From Streptomyces specialis (GTDB lineage Bacteria; Actinomycetota; Actinomycetes; Streptomycetales; Streptomycetaceae), in contig NZ_LN929897.1 in NCBI RefSeq assembly GCF_001493375.1, positions 766,754 through 830,753 of the forward strand: a stretch of 64,000 bases of DNA, read 5' to 3'. A program made the translations under genes and the position numbers. Positions 7,355 to 14,844 of the stretch are shown here, piece after piece (within the stretch, counting starts at the first letter, position 1; every line of letters begins with the position of its first letter). The notes below the pieces were generated by a model, which was given only the letters and a program-made list of their open reading frames with translations, searched no databases and was not told the origin of the DNA.

Positions 7355-9577
7355 CTACGTGGTCCCGGTGGTGGCGCCGGTCTCCGGGCCCGGTGCCGTT
7401 TCCGCGAGTTCCACCCGCACCGCGCACACCTTGAACTCCGGCATCCGGGAGGTCGGATCGAGCGCCGGGTTGGTCAGCGTGTTGGCCCGGCCCTCACCCG
7501 GCCAGTGGAACGGCATGAACACCGTGTCCGGCCGGATGTCCCGGCTGATGCGGGCCGGGGCCACCGCCCGGCCGCGCCGCGAGATCACCGCGAGCCGGTC
7601 GCCCTCGGCCGCGCCCAGCCGTTCCGCCAGCCTCGGGGGGAGCTGGACGAACGGGCCGGGCTCGGCCGCGTTGAGCCGCGCGACGCGCCGCGTCTGCGCG
7701 CCCGACTGGTACTGGGCCAGGACCCGGCCGGTCGTCAGCAGCACCGGATACTCGGCGGTCGGCTCCTCCGCCGAGGGCCGGTGCGTGACCGGCGTGAAAC
7801 GGGCGCGGCCGTCGGGGGGGGCGAAGCGGTCGAGGAACATCCGGGGCGTGCCCGGGTGCGGCGTGGCGGAGTGGTCGTTGGACGGGTCGTCGCTCGGGGC
7901 CGTCGCGCCGGGCGACGGCGGCTCGGGGCACGGCCAGAACACGCCGTCCTCCTCCGCGATCCGCCGGTAGGTGATGCCCGAGTAGTCCGCCTTGCCGCCC
8001 GCCGAGGCGCGGCGCAGCTCGTCGAAGACCTCCTCGGGGTCGGTGGGGAACCCCTTCTCCCAGCCGAGCCGCCCGGCCAGCGCGTGCAGCACCTCCAGGT
8101 CGCTGCGGCACCCGGCCGGCGGGTCGGCGGCCTTGCGGCGCAGCAGGACCCGGCCCTCCAGGTTGGTCATGGTGCCGGTCTCCTCCGCCCATTGCGTCAC
8201 GGGCAGCACCACGTCCGCCAGGGCCGCGCTCTCGGAGAGCACCACATCGCAGACGGCCAGGAACTCCAGCGACCGCATCCGTTCCTCGACATGCGCGGCG
8301 CGCGGCGCGGAGACCACCGGGTTGGACGCCATCAGCAGCAGGGCCCGCACCCCGTCCGGGGTGTCGCGGCCGAGCGCGTCGAGCAGCTCGTACGCGCTGC
8401 GGCCGGGCGCGGGCAGCACGTCCGGGTCCACGCCCCACACCCGCGCGACGTGCTCGCGGGCGGCGGGGTCGGCGAGCATCCGGTAGCCGGGGAGCTGGTC
8501 GGCCTTCAGGCCGTGCTCGCGCCCGCCCTGCCCGTTGCCCTGCCCGGTCAGGCAGCCGTAGCCGGACAGCGGGCGGCCCGCGCGGCCGGTCGCCAGGCAC
8601 AGGTTGATCCAGGCGCCGACCGTGTCGGTGCCCTTGGCCTGCTGCTCGGGGCCGCGCGCGGTGAGCACCATGGCGGCGTCCGGCTCGCAGAACATCCGCA
8701 CGGCCCGGCGCAGCTCGGGGACGGGCACGCCGGTGATCCGTTCCACCAGCTCCGGCCAGTGCGCCATCGCCGCCGCCCTGGCCTCCTCCCAGCCGGACGT
8801 CCTGGCCGCGATGAACGCCTCGTCCGTCCGCCCCTCGGCCACGACCAGATGCAGCATGCCCAGCGCCAGCGCCAGGTCGGTGCCGGGGCGGGGCGCGAGG
8901 TGCAGGTCGGCCTGTTCGGCGGTCTTGGTGCGGCGCGGGTCGATGACGATCAGCGTGCCGCCGTTCTCCCGCAGCTCGGTGAAGTACCGCAGCGCGGGCG
9001 GCATGGTGTCGCCGAGGTTGGAGCCGACGAGGATGACGCAGCCGGTGCGCGGGATGTCCTCCATCGGGAACGGCAGGCCCCGGTCCACGCCGAACGCCTT
9101 CGTCCCGGCCGCCGCGGCCGAGGACATGCAGAACCGGCCGTTGTAGTCGATCTGCGAACTGCCCAGCACCAGGCGGGTGAACTTGCCGAGCGTGTACGCC
9201 TTCTCGTTGGTCAGCCCCCCGCCGCCGAAGACCCCCACGGCGTCGGGCCCGTAGCGGGCCCGGGTGCGGGACAGGCCGGCCGCGATCCGGTCCAGCGCCT
9301 CTTCCCAGGTCGCCGGCGTCAGCTCGCCGCCGCGCACCCGGCGCACCAGCGGCTCGGTCAGACGCGCCCCGGAGGCGAGCACCTCGTTGGCGGTCTGGCC
9401 CTTGCCGCACAGCGCGCCCCGGTTCACCGGGAACGCGGTACGGGGCACGATCTCCAGGCCGCCCGCCGCCTCCGCGTTCGGGCGCAGCCGCATCCCGCAC
9501 TGCAGAGCGCAGTACGGACAGTGGGTGTCCGTGCTCGTGCCGGCGTCGCTCATGACCTCGCTCATGGTCCCCAGCAT
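7355..9577 (-). CDS. nasA: Molybdopterin oxidoreductase, assimilatory nitrate reductase catalytic subunit
   Basis: A 740-aa cytoplasmic molybdo-bis-MGD enzyme, proposed to reduce nitrate to nitrite for assimilation. An N-terminal [4Fe-4S] site is formed by C20-x2-C23-x3-C27-x29-C57. The central molybdopterin domain (RYGPDAVGVFGGGGLTNEKAY, NGRFCMSSAA, GCVILVGSNLGDTMP) and the C-terminal dinucleotide-binding domain (PVLLTTGRVLAQYQSGAQTRR) follow. It lacks the extra BFD-like [2Fe-2S] tail and has no Tat signal, as expected for NasA rather than a periplasmic NapA. Starts at 9577, 9565 and 9553 are all in frame. The GlnR-like box ends at 9578, so a downstream start is quite possible. Formate dehydrogenase-like specificity cannot be fully excluded. 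Confidence 0.82.
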   Translation of the reverse strand: MLGTMSEVMSDAGTSTDTHCPYCALQCGMRLRPNAEAAGGLEIVPRTAFPVNRGALCGKGQTANEVLASGARLTEPLVRRVRGGELTPATWEEALDRIAAGLSRTRARYGPDAVGVFGGGGLTNEKAYTLGKFTRLVLGSSQIDYNGRFCMSSAAAAGTKAFGVDRGLPFPMEDIPRTGCVILVGSNLGDTMPPALRYFTELRENGGTLIVIDPRRTKTAEQADLHLAPRPGTDLALALGMLHLVVAEGRTDEAFIAARTSGWEEARAAAMAHWPELVERITGVPVPELRRAVRMFCEPDAAMVLTARGPEQQAKGTDTVGAWINLCLATGRAGRPLSGYGCLTGQGNGQGGREHGLKADQLPGYRMLADPAAREHVARVWGVDPDVLPAPGRSAYELLDALGRDTPDGVRALLLMASNPVVSAPRAAHVEERMRSLEFLAVCDVVLSESAALADVVLPVTQWAEETGTMTNLEGRVLLRRKAADPPAGCRSDLEVLHALAGRLGWEKGFPTDPEEVFDELRRASAGGKADYSGITYRRIAEEDGVFWPCPEPPSPGATAPSDDPSNDHSATPHPGTPRMFLDRFAPPDGRARFTPVTHRPSAEEPTAEYPVLLTTGRVLAQYQSGAQTRRVARLNAAEPGPFVQLPPRLAERLGAAEGDRLAVISRRGRAVAPARISRDIRPDTVFMPFHWPGEGRANTLTNPALDPTSRMPEFKVCAVRVELAETAPGPETGATTGTT

Positions 9578-9615
9578 GCTTCGTCCTTGTTACACCGGAG
9601 GTCCGCCCGCGTTAC
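9578..9615 (-). promoter_or_regulatory. Candidate GlnR box between nasA and the sirohydrochlorin chelatase gene
   Basis: Read on the nasA strand, four 5-mers lie at exact 6-base spacing: GTAAC, GGACC, GTAAC, GAAGC. The published Streptomyces GlnR pattern is gTnAC-n6-GaAAC repeated twice. Both a-sites match 5/5 and the b-sites match 3/5 and 4/5. NasA is a known GlnR target in Streptomyces, so a nitrogen-control role is plausible. The box touches the first possible ATG of nasA (9577) and lies ~112 bases from the divergent gene at 9727, so it could serve either one. Confidence 0.55.
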
Positions 9616-9726
9616 CCGGCCGGTGCGGCCGTCTCAGCACGTCACGGCCCCGGCGGTGAGGAACGGTGCCGCTGTTGGTGACACCTCGGCAACATGGCCG
9701 CAACGCGGCGGGCGCAGTCTGACGCC

Positions 9727-10464
9727 ATGAGCGCAGCCAGCACCCCGCCGACCCTGGTCGTCGTCGCCCACGGTTCCCCGGACCCGAGGGCCCGGCAGTC
9801 CGTTCTCGCGCTGCTCCGGCTCCTGCGCGCCCTGCGCCCCGGGCTGCGCGTCGAGCTGGGCCACCTGGAGACGGACGAGCCGCTGCTGACCGACACCCTG
9901 GCCCGGCTGCGCGGCGACGCCGTCCTGGTGCCGCTGCTGTTCAGCCGCGGCTTCCACGTCAAGCACGACATCCCGTCGGTCCTGGCCGGCGCCGGGCACC
10001 TGAACGCCGTCACCGCCGGCTGCCTCGGGCCGCACCCGCTGCTGGCTGAGGCGCTGCACAGCCGGCTGACCGAGGCCGGTTACCGGCGCGGCCAGGCCGT
10101 CGTCCTGGCCGCCGCCGGATCGCTCGACCCGGAGTCGGCCGCCGGGACCGAGTACACCGCGGGCATGCTCTCCGCCCGCCTCGGCGGGGTGCCGGTGCTG
10201 CCCGCCTACGCCTCCGCCGCCGGCCCGACCGTGCCGGAGGCGGTCGCGGAGCTGCGCGCCCGCGGCCACCGCGAGCCCGCCGTCGCGTCGTGCTTCACCG
10301 CCCCCGGGCTGTTCGCCACCCGCTGCGCCGAGGCCGCGCCCGGCGTGGCGTCCGCGCCGCTCGGCAGCCACCCGGCGCTGGCCCGCCTGCTGCTGCACCG
10401 CTACGACCAGGCCCGGGGCACCCGCGCCGAGCCGTTCCCCCGCGCCCTGGCCGCCACCGCCTGA
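9727..10464 (+). CDS. Sirohydrochlorin chelatase (CbiX/SirB type)
   Basis: A 245-aa two-domain chelatase that inserts Fe2+ (or Co2+) into sirohydrochlorin, here most likely for siroheme of nitrite or sulfite reductase. The N-half opens with LVVVAHGSPDPRAR, whose His is a metal ligand, and has VPLLFSRGFHVKHDIP with further His residues. The C-half repeats the fold more weakly (VVLAAAGSLDPESA; VASCFTAPGLFATRCA). ATG 9727 is preferred over ATG 9694, because the family begins near the LVVVAHG strand. It is divergent from nasA, which fits a shared nitrate-assimilation role. Confidence 0.83.
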   Translation: MSAASTPPTLVVVAHGSPDPRARQSVLALLRLLRALRPGLRVELGHLETDEPLLTDTLARLRGDAVLVPLLFSRGFHVKHDIPSVLAGAGHLNAVTAGCLGPHPLLAEALHSRLTEAGYRRGQAVVLAAAGSLDPESAAGTEYTAGMLSARLGGVPVLPAYASAAGPTVPEAVAELRARGHREPAVASCFTAPGLFATRCAEAAPGVASAPLGSHPALARLLLHRYDQARGTRAEPFPRALAATA

Positions 10465-10490
10465 GCGCCCGCCGTTCACCCGCCGGGAGC

Positions 10491-10496
10491 TACGGT
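10491..10496 (+). promoter_or_regulatory. -10 element (TACGGT) of a leaderless-type promoter for dgt
   Basis: TACGGT ends 6 bases before the ATG at 10503, which would place the transcript start on the start codon. No well-spaced Shine-Dalgarno sequence precedes the ATG; GGGAG at 10484-10488 is too far away. No clear -35 is seen. Confidence 0.4.
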
Positions 10497-10502
10497 CGGG
10501 GT

Positions 10503-11771
10503 ATGCACCACGCCGCCGGCTACGACGAAGCCGCAGCAGAACGGTTCGACCCCGAGCCCGACAAACGTCCCGGCCGGACCGCGTTCCAGCGCGACCGCGC
10601 CCGGGTCCAGCACTCCGCCGCCCTGCGCAGGCTGGCCGGCAAGACCCAGGTCGTCACCCCCGGCGTGTCCGGCGGCGGCGCCGAGGACGCCGCGCCCCGC
10701 ACCCGGCTCACCCACTCGCTGGAGTGCGCGCAGATCGGCCGCGACCTCGGCGCCGCGTTCGGCTGCGACCCGGACATCGTGGAGGCCGCCTGCCTCGCCC
10801 ACGACCTCGGCCACCCCCCGTTCGGCCACAACGGCGAACGCGTCCTGGACCGGATCGCCGCGCCCTGCGGCGGTTTCGAGGCCAACGCCCAGTCCCTGCG
10901 GCTGCTGACCCGCCTGGAGCCGAAACGGTTCGCCGCCGACGGCCGGTCCGCCGGGCTCAACCTGACCCGCGCCACCCTCGACGCCGCCACCAAGTACCCC
11001 TGGCCGCGCGGCGGCCCCCCCACCGACCCGGCCTCCGTCAAATGCGGCGTGTACGAGGACGACCTGCCCGTCTTCACATGGCTGCGCCGCGACGCGCCGC
11101 CCGCGACACGCTGCTTCGAGGCCCAGGTCATGGACTGGTCCGACGACGTGGCGTACTCCGTGCACGACGTGGAGGACGGCCTGCACGCCGGCCACCTCGA
11201 CCCCCGCTGCCTGCGTTCCGCGCCCGAACGGAACGCCGTCTTCGCCGTCGCGGCCGAGCGCTACGCCCCGCCCGGCACCCCCCACGAGGAGCTGGCCGAG
11301 GCCCTCGACCGGCTCCTCGCCCAGGAGTGGTGGCCGCACGGCTACGACGGCGGCGCCCTCGCCCAGGCCCGGCTGAAGGACGCCACCAGTCAGCTCATCG
11401 GCCGTTTCTGCCTCGCCGCCGAACGCGCCACCCGCGACCGGTCCGGCCCCGGGCCGCTGCGCCGGTACGCCGCCGCGCTCGTCGTGCCGCGCGCCACCCG
11501 GCTGGAGTGCGACGTGCTCAAGGCCGTCGCCGACGTCCACGTCATGCGGCGGCCCGAGCAGGAACGGCTGCGCACCCGGCAGCGCGCCCTCCTCACCGAG
11601 CTGGGCGACGCGCTGCTGGCCCGCGCGCCGGACGGGCTCGACCCGCAGTACCGGGCGCTGTTCGACGCCGCCGGGGACGACTCCGCGCGGCTCCGCGTCG
11701 TGGTCGACCAGATCGCGGCACTCACCGACGCCTCCGCCCGTTCCCTCCACGCCCGGCTCGTCGGAGCCTGA
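10503..11771 (+). CDS. dgt: Deoxyguanosinetriphosphate triphosphohydrolase (dGTPase-like)
   Basis: A 422-aa HD-domain protein predicted to hydrolyse dGTP or other dNTPs to the deoxynucleoside and triphosphate. The dGTPase signature is clear: RTAFQRDRARVQHSAALRRL, RTRLTHSLE (the H of the HD metal site), CLAHDLGHPPFGHNGE with the HD dyad, and MDWSDDVAYSVHDVED with the last metal Asp. The longer open frame reaching back to 10290 lies inside the preceding gene and is not used. It belongs to the nasA-dgt-dnaG-hrdA neighbourhood common in Streptomyces (from memory). Confidence 0.9.
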   Translation: MHHAAGYDEAAAERFDPEPDKRPGRTAFQRDRARVQHSAALRRLAGKTQVVTPGVSGGGAEDAAPRTRLTHSLECAQIGRDLGAAFGCDPDIVEAACLAHDLGHPPFGHNGERVLDRIAAPCGGFEANAQSLRLLTRLEPKRFAADGRSAGLNLTRATLDAATKYPWPRGGPPTDPASVKCGVYEDDLPVFTWLRRDAPPATRCFEAQVMDWSDDVAYSVHDVEDGLHAGHLDPRCLRSAPERNAVFAVAAERYAPPGTPHEELAEALDRLLAQEWWPHGYDGGALAQARLKDATSQLIGRFCLAAERATRDRSGPGPLRRYAAALVVPRATRLECDVLKAVADVHVMRRPEQERLRTRQRALLTELGDALLARAPDGLDPQYRALFDAAGDDSARLRVVVDQIAALTDASARSLHARLVGA

Positions 11772-11822
11772 CCTCGGCACGCGCCCGGCATGACCTGCCC
11801 TCTTCCGGCCGAGCCCGCCGTC

Positions 11823-11876
11823 GGGCAGGCTCGTTCGAGCGGGCCGGCTCGTTGGAACGGGCAGGCCCGTGACGGA
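11823..11876 (+). repeat. Three imperfect 18-bp tandem copies in an intergenic spacer
   Basis: Units at 11823-11840, 11841-11858 and 11859-11876 start GGGCAGGC, GGGCCGGC and GGGCAGGC. The first two share 15 of 18 bases (GGGCnGGCTCGTTnGAnC). The third matches only in its first half. It lies between dgt and the FAD reductase gene, upstream of the latter's ribosome binding site. Function unknown. Confidence 0.6.
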
Positions 11877-11920
11877 ATGTGCGCCGGCACGGGAACGGCT
11901 GAGCGACCGGAGGGTCACAA

Positions 11921-13162
11921 GTGGGCGAGACACACGAGACGTTCGTCATCATCGGTGCGGGACTGGCCGGGGCGAAAGCGGCGCAGACGCTGCGTGAGGA
12001 AGGCTTCGCCGGCCGGGTCATCCTCATCGGGGACGAGCACGAACAGCCCTACGAGCGCCCGCCGTTGTCGAAGGGTTACCTCACCGGGCAGGCCGGGCGC
12101 GAGAGCCTGTTCGTGCACGAGCCGACCTGGTACACCACGCACGGCGTCGAGCTGCACCTCGGCCAGCCCGCCGTCGCCATCGACCGGGACGCCCGCGAGG
12201 TGCGGCTCGGCGACGGCGCCCGCGTGCCGTACGACGCGCTGCTGCTGGCCACCGGCGCCGAGCCGCGCCGCCTCGGCGTGCCCGGCACCGAGCTCGCCGG
12301 GGTGCACCACCTGCGGCGGCTGTCGCACTCCGACCACCTGCGGGGCGTGCTGACCGGCCGTGCGGACGGCGACGAGCCGCTGGTGATCGCGGGCGCCGGG
12401 TGGATCGGCCTGGAGGTCGCCGCCGCCGCCCGCACGCTGGGCTCCCGCGTCGTGGTGATCGAGCCGGCGGCGGCGCCCCTGCACGCCGTGCTCGGCCCGG
12501 AGCTGGGCGACGTCCTGGCCGGTCTGCACCGCGAGCACGGCGTCGAGTTCCACTTCGGCACCCGGCCGACCGCCATCACCGGGCGCGACGGCATGGTCGC
12601 CGGGGTCGTCACCGAGGACGGCCGTGAGCTGCCCGCGCGGGCCGTCCTGGCCGCCATCGGCGCCGGGCCGCGCGTCGCGCTGGCCCAGTCCGCCGGGCTG
12701 ACCCTCGCCGAGGGCGGCGGCGTCGCCGTCGACGCCTCGCTGCGGACCAGCGACCCGCGGATCTTCGCCGCCGGGGACGTGGCCTCCCTCGCCGGCCGCC
12801 GCGTGGAGCACTGGGCCAACGCCCTCAACTCCGGCCCGGCCGCCGCCCGCGCCATGCTGGGCCGGGAGGTGACGTACGACCGGGTGCCGTACTTCTTCTC
12901 CGACCAGTACGACGCGGGCATGGAGTACTCCGGGTGGGCGCCGCCCGGCTCCTACGACCGCGTGGTCTTCCGGGGCGATGTCGCCAAGCGGACGTTCATC
13001 GCGTTCTGGCTGCGCGAGAACCGGGTCCTGGCCGGGCTGAACATGAACGTCTGGGACGTCACCGACGCCATCCAGGGCCTCATCCGGGACGGCCGCCCGG
13101 TCGACCCGGACGCGCTCGCCGACCCGGAGACGCCGCTGGCCTCGCTGCTGCCCGCCGCCTGA
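11921..13162 (+). CDS. FAD-dependent pyridine nucleotide reductase (ferredoxin/rubredoxin reductase type)
   Basis: A 413-aa flavoprotein. It has an FAD-binding FVIIGAGLAGAKAAQTLRE near the N-terminus, PYERPPLSKGYL, an ATG motif (LLATGAEPRRL), and a second dinucleotide fold LVIAGAGWIGLEVAAAARTLG for NAD(P)H. The FAD/tail motif RIFAAGDVASL follows. Architecture and the C-terminal reductase domain match putidaredoxin/rhodocoxin reductases that feed electrons to ferredoxins of P450 or dioxygenase systems. No ferredoxin or P450 gene is adjacent, so the partner is unknown. The start is GTG 11921, with GGAGGG at 11909-11914. Confidence 0.88.
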   Translation: MGETHETFVIIGAGLAGAKAAQTLREEGFAGRVILIGDEHEQPYERPPLSKGYLTGQAGRESLFVHEPTWYTTHGVELHLGQPAVAIDRDAREVRLGDGARVPYDALLLATGAEPRRLGVPGTELAGVHHLRRLSHSDHLRGVLTGRADGDEPLVIAGAGWIGLEVAAAARTLGSRVVVIEPAAAPLHAVLGPELGDVLAGLHREHGVEFHFGTRPTAITGRDGMVAGVVTEDGRELPARAVLAAIGAGPRVALAQSAGLTLAEGGGVAVDASLRTSDPRIFAAGDVASLAGRRVEHWANALNSGPAAARAMLGREVTYDRVPYFFSDQYDAGMEYSGWAPPGSYDRVVFRGDVAKRTFIAFWLRENRVLAGLNMNVWDVTDAIQGLIRDGRPVDPDALADPETPLASLLPAA

Positions 13163-13233
13163 CCGGCGCGGCCGGGGCATCCGGCTTATGGTGAACAGGA
13201 CGGTGGCGGGGGTGCGCGCGGAAGGGAAGCCAG

Positions 13234-14226
13234 GTGCGGGTCGAGACCCCCGATACGCGGACCGTGACCGCCCTGGCCGAGGCCGCCTCGGCGGCCCCCT
13301 CGCTGCACAACGCGCAGCCGTGGCGGTTCCACTACCTGCGCGGCGAGGCCACGTTCCAGGTCCGGGCCTCGCTGGACCGGACCCTGCCGCACTCCGACCC
13401 GCACGGCCGCGCCCTGCACATGGGCTGCGGCGCCGCGCTGCTCAACCTGCGCGTCGCCGCGGCCCACGCCGGATGGCGGCCGGTCACCACCCTGCTGCCC
13501 GACCCCTACGACCCCCGGCTGCTGGCCACCGTCGAGCTGGTGCCCGACGGCCGGGACGGGACCGGGGGAGATCCGGAGGTGGCCGCGCTGGCGGAGCTGT
13601 ACCCGGCGATCGGGAACCGCCGCAGCAGCCGGCTGCCGTTCGGCGAGGAGCGGGTGCCCGACCCGGTACGGTCCGCGCTGCGCGACGCCGCCGAGACGGA
13701 GGGCGCCCAGCTCCACTTCCCGTCCGCGTGGCACATCACCACCGTCCTGGACATGACCCAGGACGCGGAGGGCCGCGACCTGGCCGTCCCCGGCCGCCTG
13801 GAGGAGCTGGCCCAGTGGTCGGAGACGGACGGCGGGCCACCGGCCCGGGACTTCGCCGGCCGGCTCGCCACCGGCGACCACCCGGCCGCCACCGACCCGG
13901 GGCCGCCGCCGCAGCTCGCGCTGCTCGGCACCGCCGAGGACCGCACCACCGACTGGGTGCGGGCCGGGCAGGCGATGGAACGGGTGCTGCTGGAGGCGAC
14001 CCGCCACGGCCTGTCCACCGGGCTCAGCGCCACCGCCATGGAGTGGGCGGATCTGCGCTGGACGGACCGCGATCCGCTCTCCGAGATGGGGCAGGTGCAC
14101 GCCGTCCTGCGCTTCGGCCACGGCCCGGGCGTCCCGGCGACCCCCCGCCGGCCCGTCTCGCAGGTCCTGCGCGTCGAGAACGGGCCCCGCCACCGCGCCG
14201 CGAACCCCCCGGACGGCACGTCCTAG
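13234..14226 (+). CDS. Acg-family nitroreductase-like FMN protein
   Basis: A 330-aa protein of the Acg (Rv2032-like) branch of the nitroreductase fold. It starts ALAEAASAAPSLHNAQPWRF, the FMN-contacting helix, and has a pseudo-duplicated layout with NRRSSRLPF and GLSTGLSATAMEWADLR. In mycobacteria, Acg proteins bind FMN without usual nitroreductase activity and belong to the dormancy regulon; here the role is open. GTG 13234 has GAAGGGAAG in front. A TATGGT hexamer at 13187-13192 may be the -10. Confidence 0.83.
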   Translation: MRVETPDTRTVTALAEAASAAPSLHNAQPWRFHYLRGEATFQVRASLDRTLPHSDPHGRALHMGCGAALLNLRVAAAHAGWRPVTTLLPDPYDPRLLATVELVPDGRDGTGGDPEVAALAELYPAIGNRRSSRLPFGEERVPDPVRSALRDAAETEGAQLHFPSAWHITTVLDMTQDAEGRDLAVPGRLEELAQWSETDGGPPARDFAGRLATGDHPAATDPGPPPQLALLGTAEDRTTDWVRAGQAMERVLLEATRHGLSTGLSATAMEWADLRWTDRDPLSEMGQVHAVLRFGHGPGVPATPRRPVSQVLRVENGPRHRAANPPDGTS

Positions 14227-14229
14227 GCT
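14224..14229 (+). promoter_or_regulatory. -10 element (TAGGCT) overlapping the preceding stop codon
   Basis: TAGGCT shares its TAG with the stop of the Acg-type gene and ends 6 bases before ATG 14236. This suggests a leaderless transcript for the following GNAT gene. No -35 stands out. Confidence 0.4.
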
Positions 14230-14235
14230 GGCCGC

Positions 14236-14751
14236 ATGGCCATCCGCACCGCCGTCGTTCCCCGCTCCGTGATCCACGAGCTGCGCCGTTCGGTCCTGCG
14301 GCCCGGACTGCCGCCGGCGAGCGCCGAGTTCGCCGAGGACGCGCTGCCCGGGACGCTGCACCTGGCCGCGTACGAGGACGACCGGCCCGAGGTGCTCGCC
14401 TGCGTCACCCTCTTCCCCGAACCGCTGCCCGGGGACGACCGGCCAGCCCACCGTTTCCGGGGCATGGCCTCCGCGCCCGCCGTCCGGGGCCGGGGCTTCG
14501 GCGCCGCCGTGCTGGCCGCCGCCGCGCGGGCGGCGGCCGGCCGCGGCCCCCGGCTGCTGTGGTGCAACGGCCGTGCCCCGGCCCGCGGCTTCTACGAACG
14601 GCACGGTTTCACCGTCGTGGGCGGGGAATTCGAGATCGAGGGGATCGGCCCGCACTTCGTCTTCGCCGGCGACGTGGACGACGTGGACAAGGCGGCGAAC
14701 CGGCGGGAAGGGCAGGAAGGGCCAGAAGGGCCAGAAGGGCCAGAAGGGTAG
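14236..14751 (+). CDS. GNAT acetyltransferase with repeat-coded C-terminal tail
   Basis: A 171-aa GNAT protein. Its acetyl-CoA motif is GMASAPAVRGRGFGAAVLAAAARAA, given here by positions ~77-101, and the C-terminal part RAPARGFYERHGFTVVGGEFEIEGIGPHFVF is typical of the fold. The substrate is unknown. The last ~15 residues (EGQEGPEGPEGPEG) are coded by a 9-bp tandem repeat. The TAG stop itself lies within a repeat unit, where the third codon reads TAG instead of CAG or CCA. The protein length is therefore set by one base in a repeat that may vary between strains. Confidence 0.82.
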   Translation: MAIRTAVVPRSVIHELRRSVLRPGLPPASAEFAEDALPGTLHLAAYEDDRPEVLACVTLFPEPLPGDDRPAHRFRGMASAPAVRGRGFGAAVLAAAARAAAGRGPRLLWCNGRAPARGFYERHGFTVVGGEFEIEGIGPHFVFAGDVDDVDKAANRREGQEGPEGPEGPEG

Positions 14752-14778
14752 GAAGGGCAGGAAAGGCGGGAAGGCCGA
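14707..14778 (+). repeat. Eight 9-bp tandem units (GAAGGGCCA type) across a stop codon
   Basis: Units begin every 9 bases from 14707: GAAGGGCAG, GAAGGGCCA three times, GAAGGGTAG, GAAGGGCAG, GAAAGGCGG, GAAGGCCGA. The period is in register with the GNAT reading frame (E-G-P/Q). The fifth unit supplies the stop codon. Repeat slippage would not shift the frame, but loss of unit five would extend the protein. Confidence 0.85.
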
Positions 14779-14844
14779 AAATCAGCCGAATCCTCCCGAA
14801 GCGGTTAGATTCCTCATGTGTCGTCTCCGACGGAGGGTGCGTGA

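Noticed and set aside
5075..9730. 1551-codon plus-strand open frame
   Set aside because: It lies antisense to the PAP2/kinase, cupin and nasA genes, has an Arg/Gly/Ala/Pro/His-only composition and no domains. It is a typical high-GC shadow.
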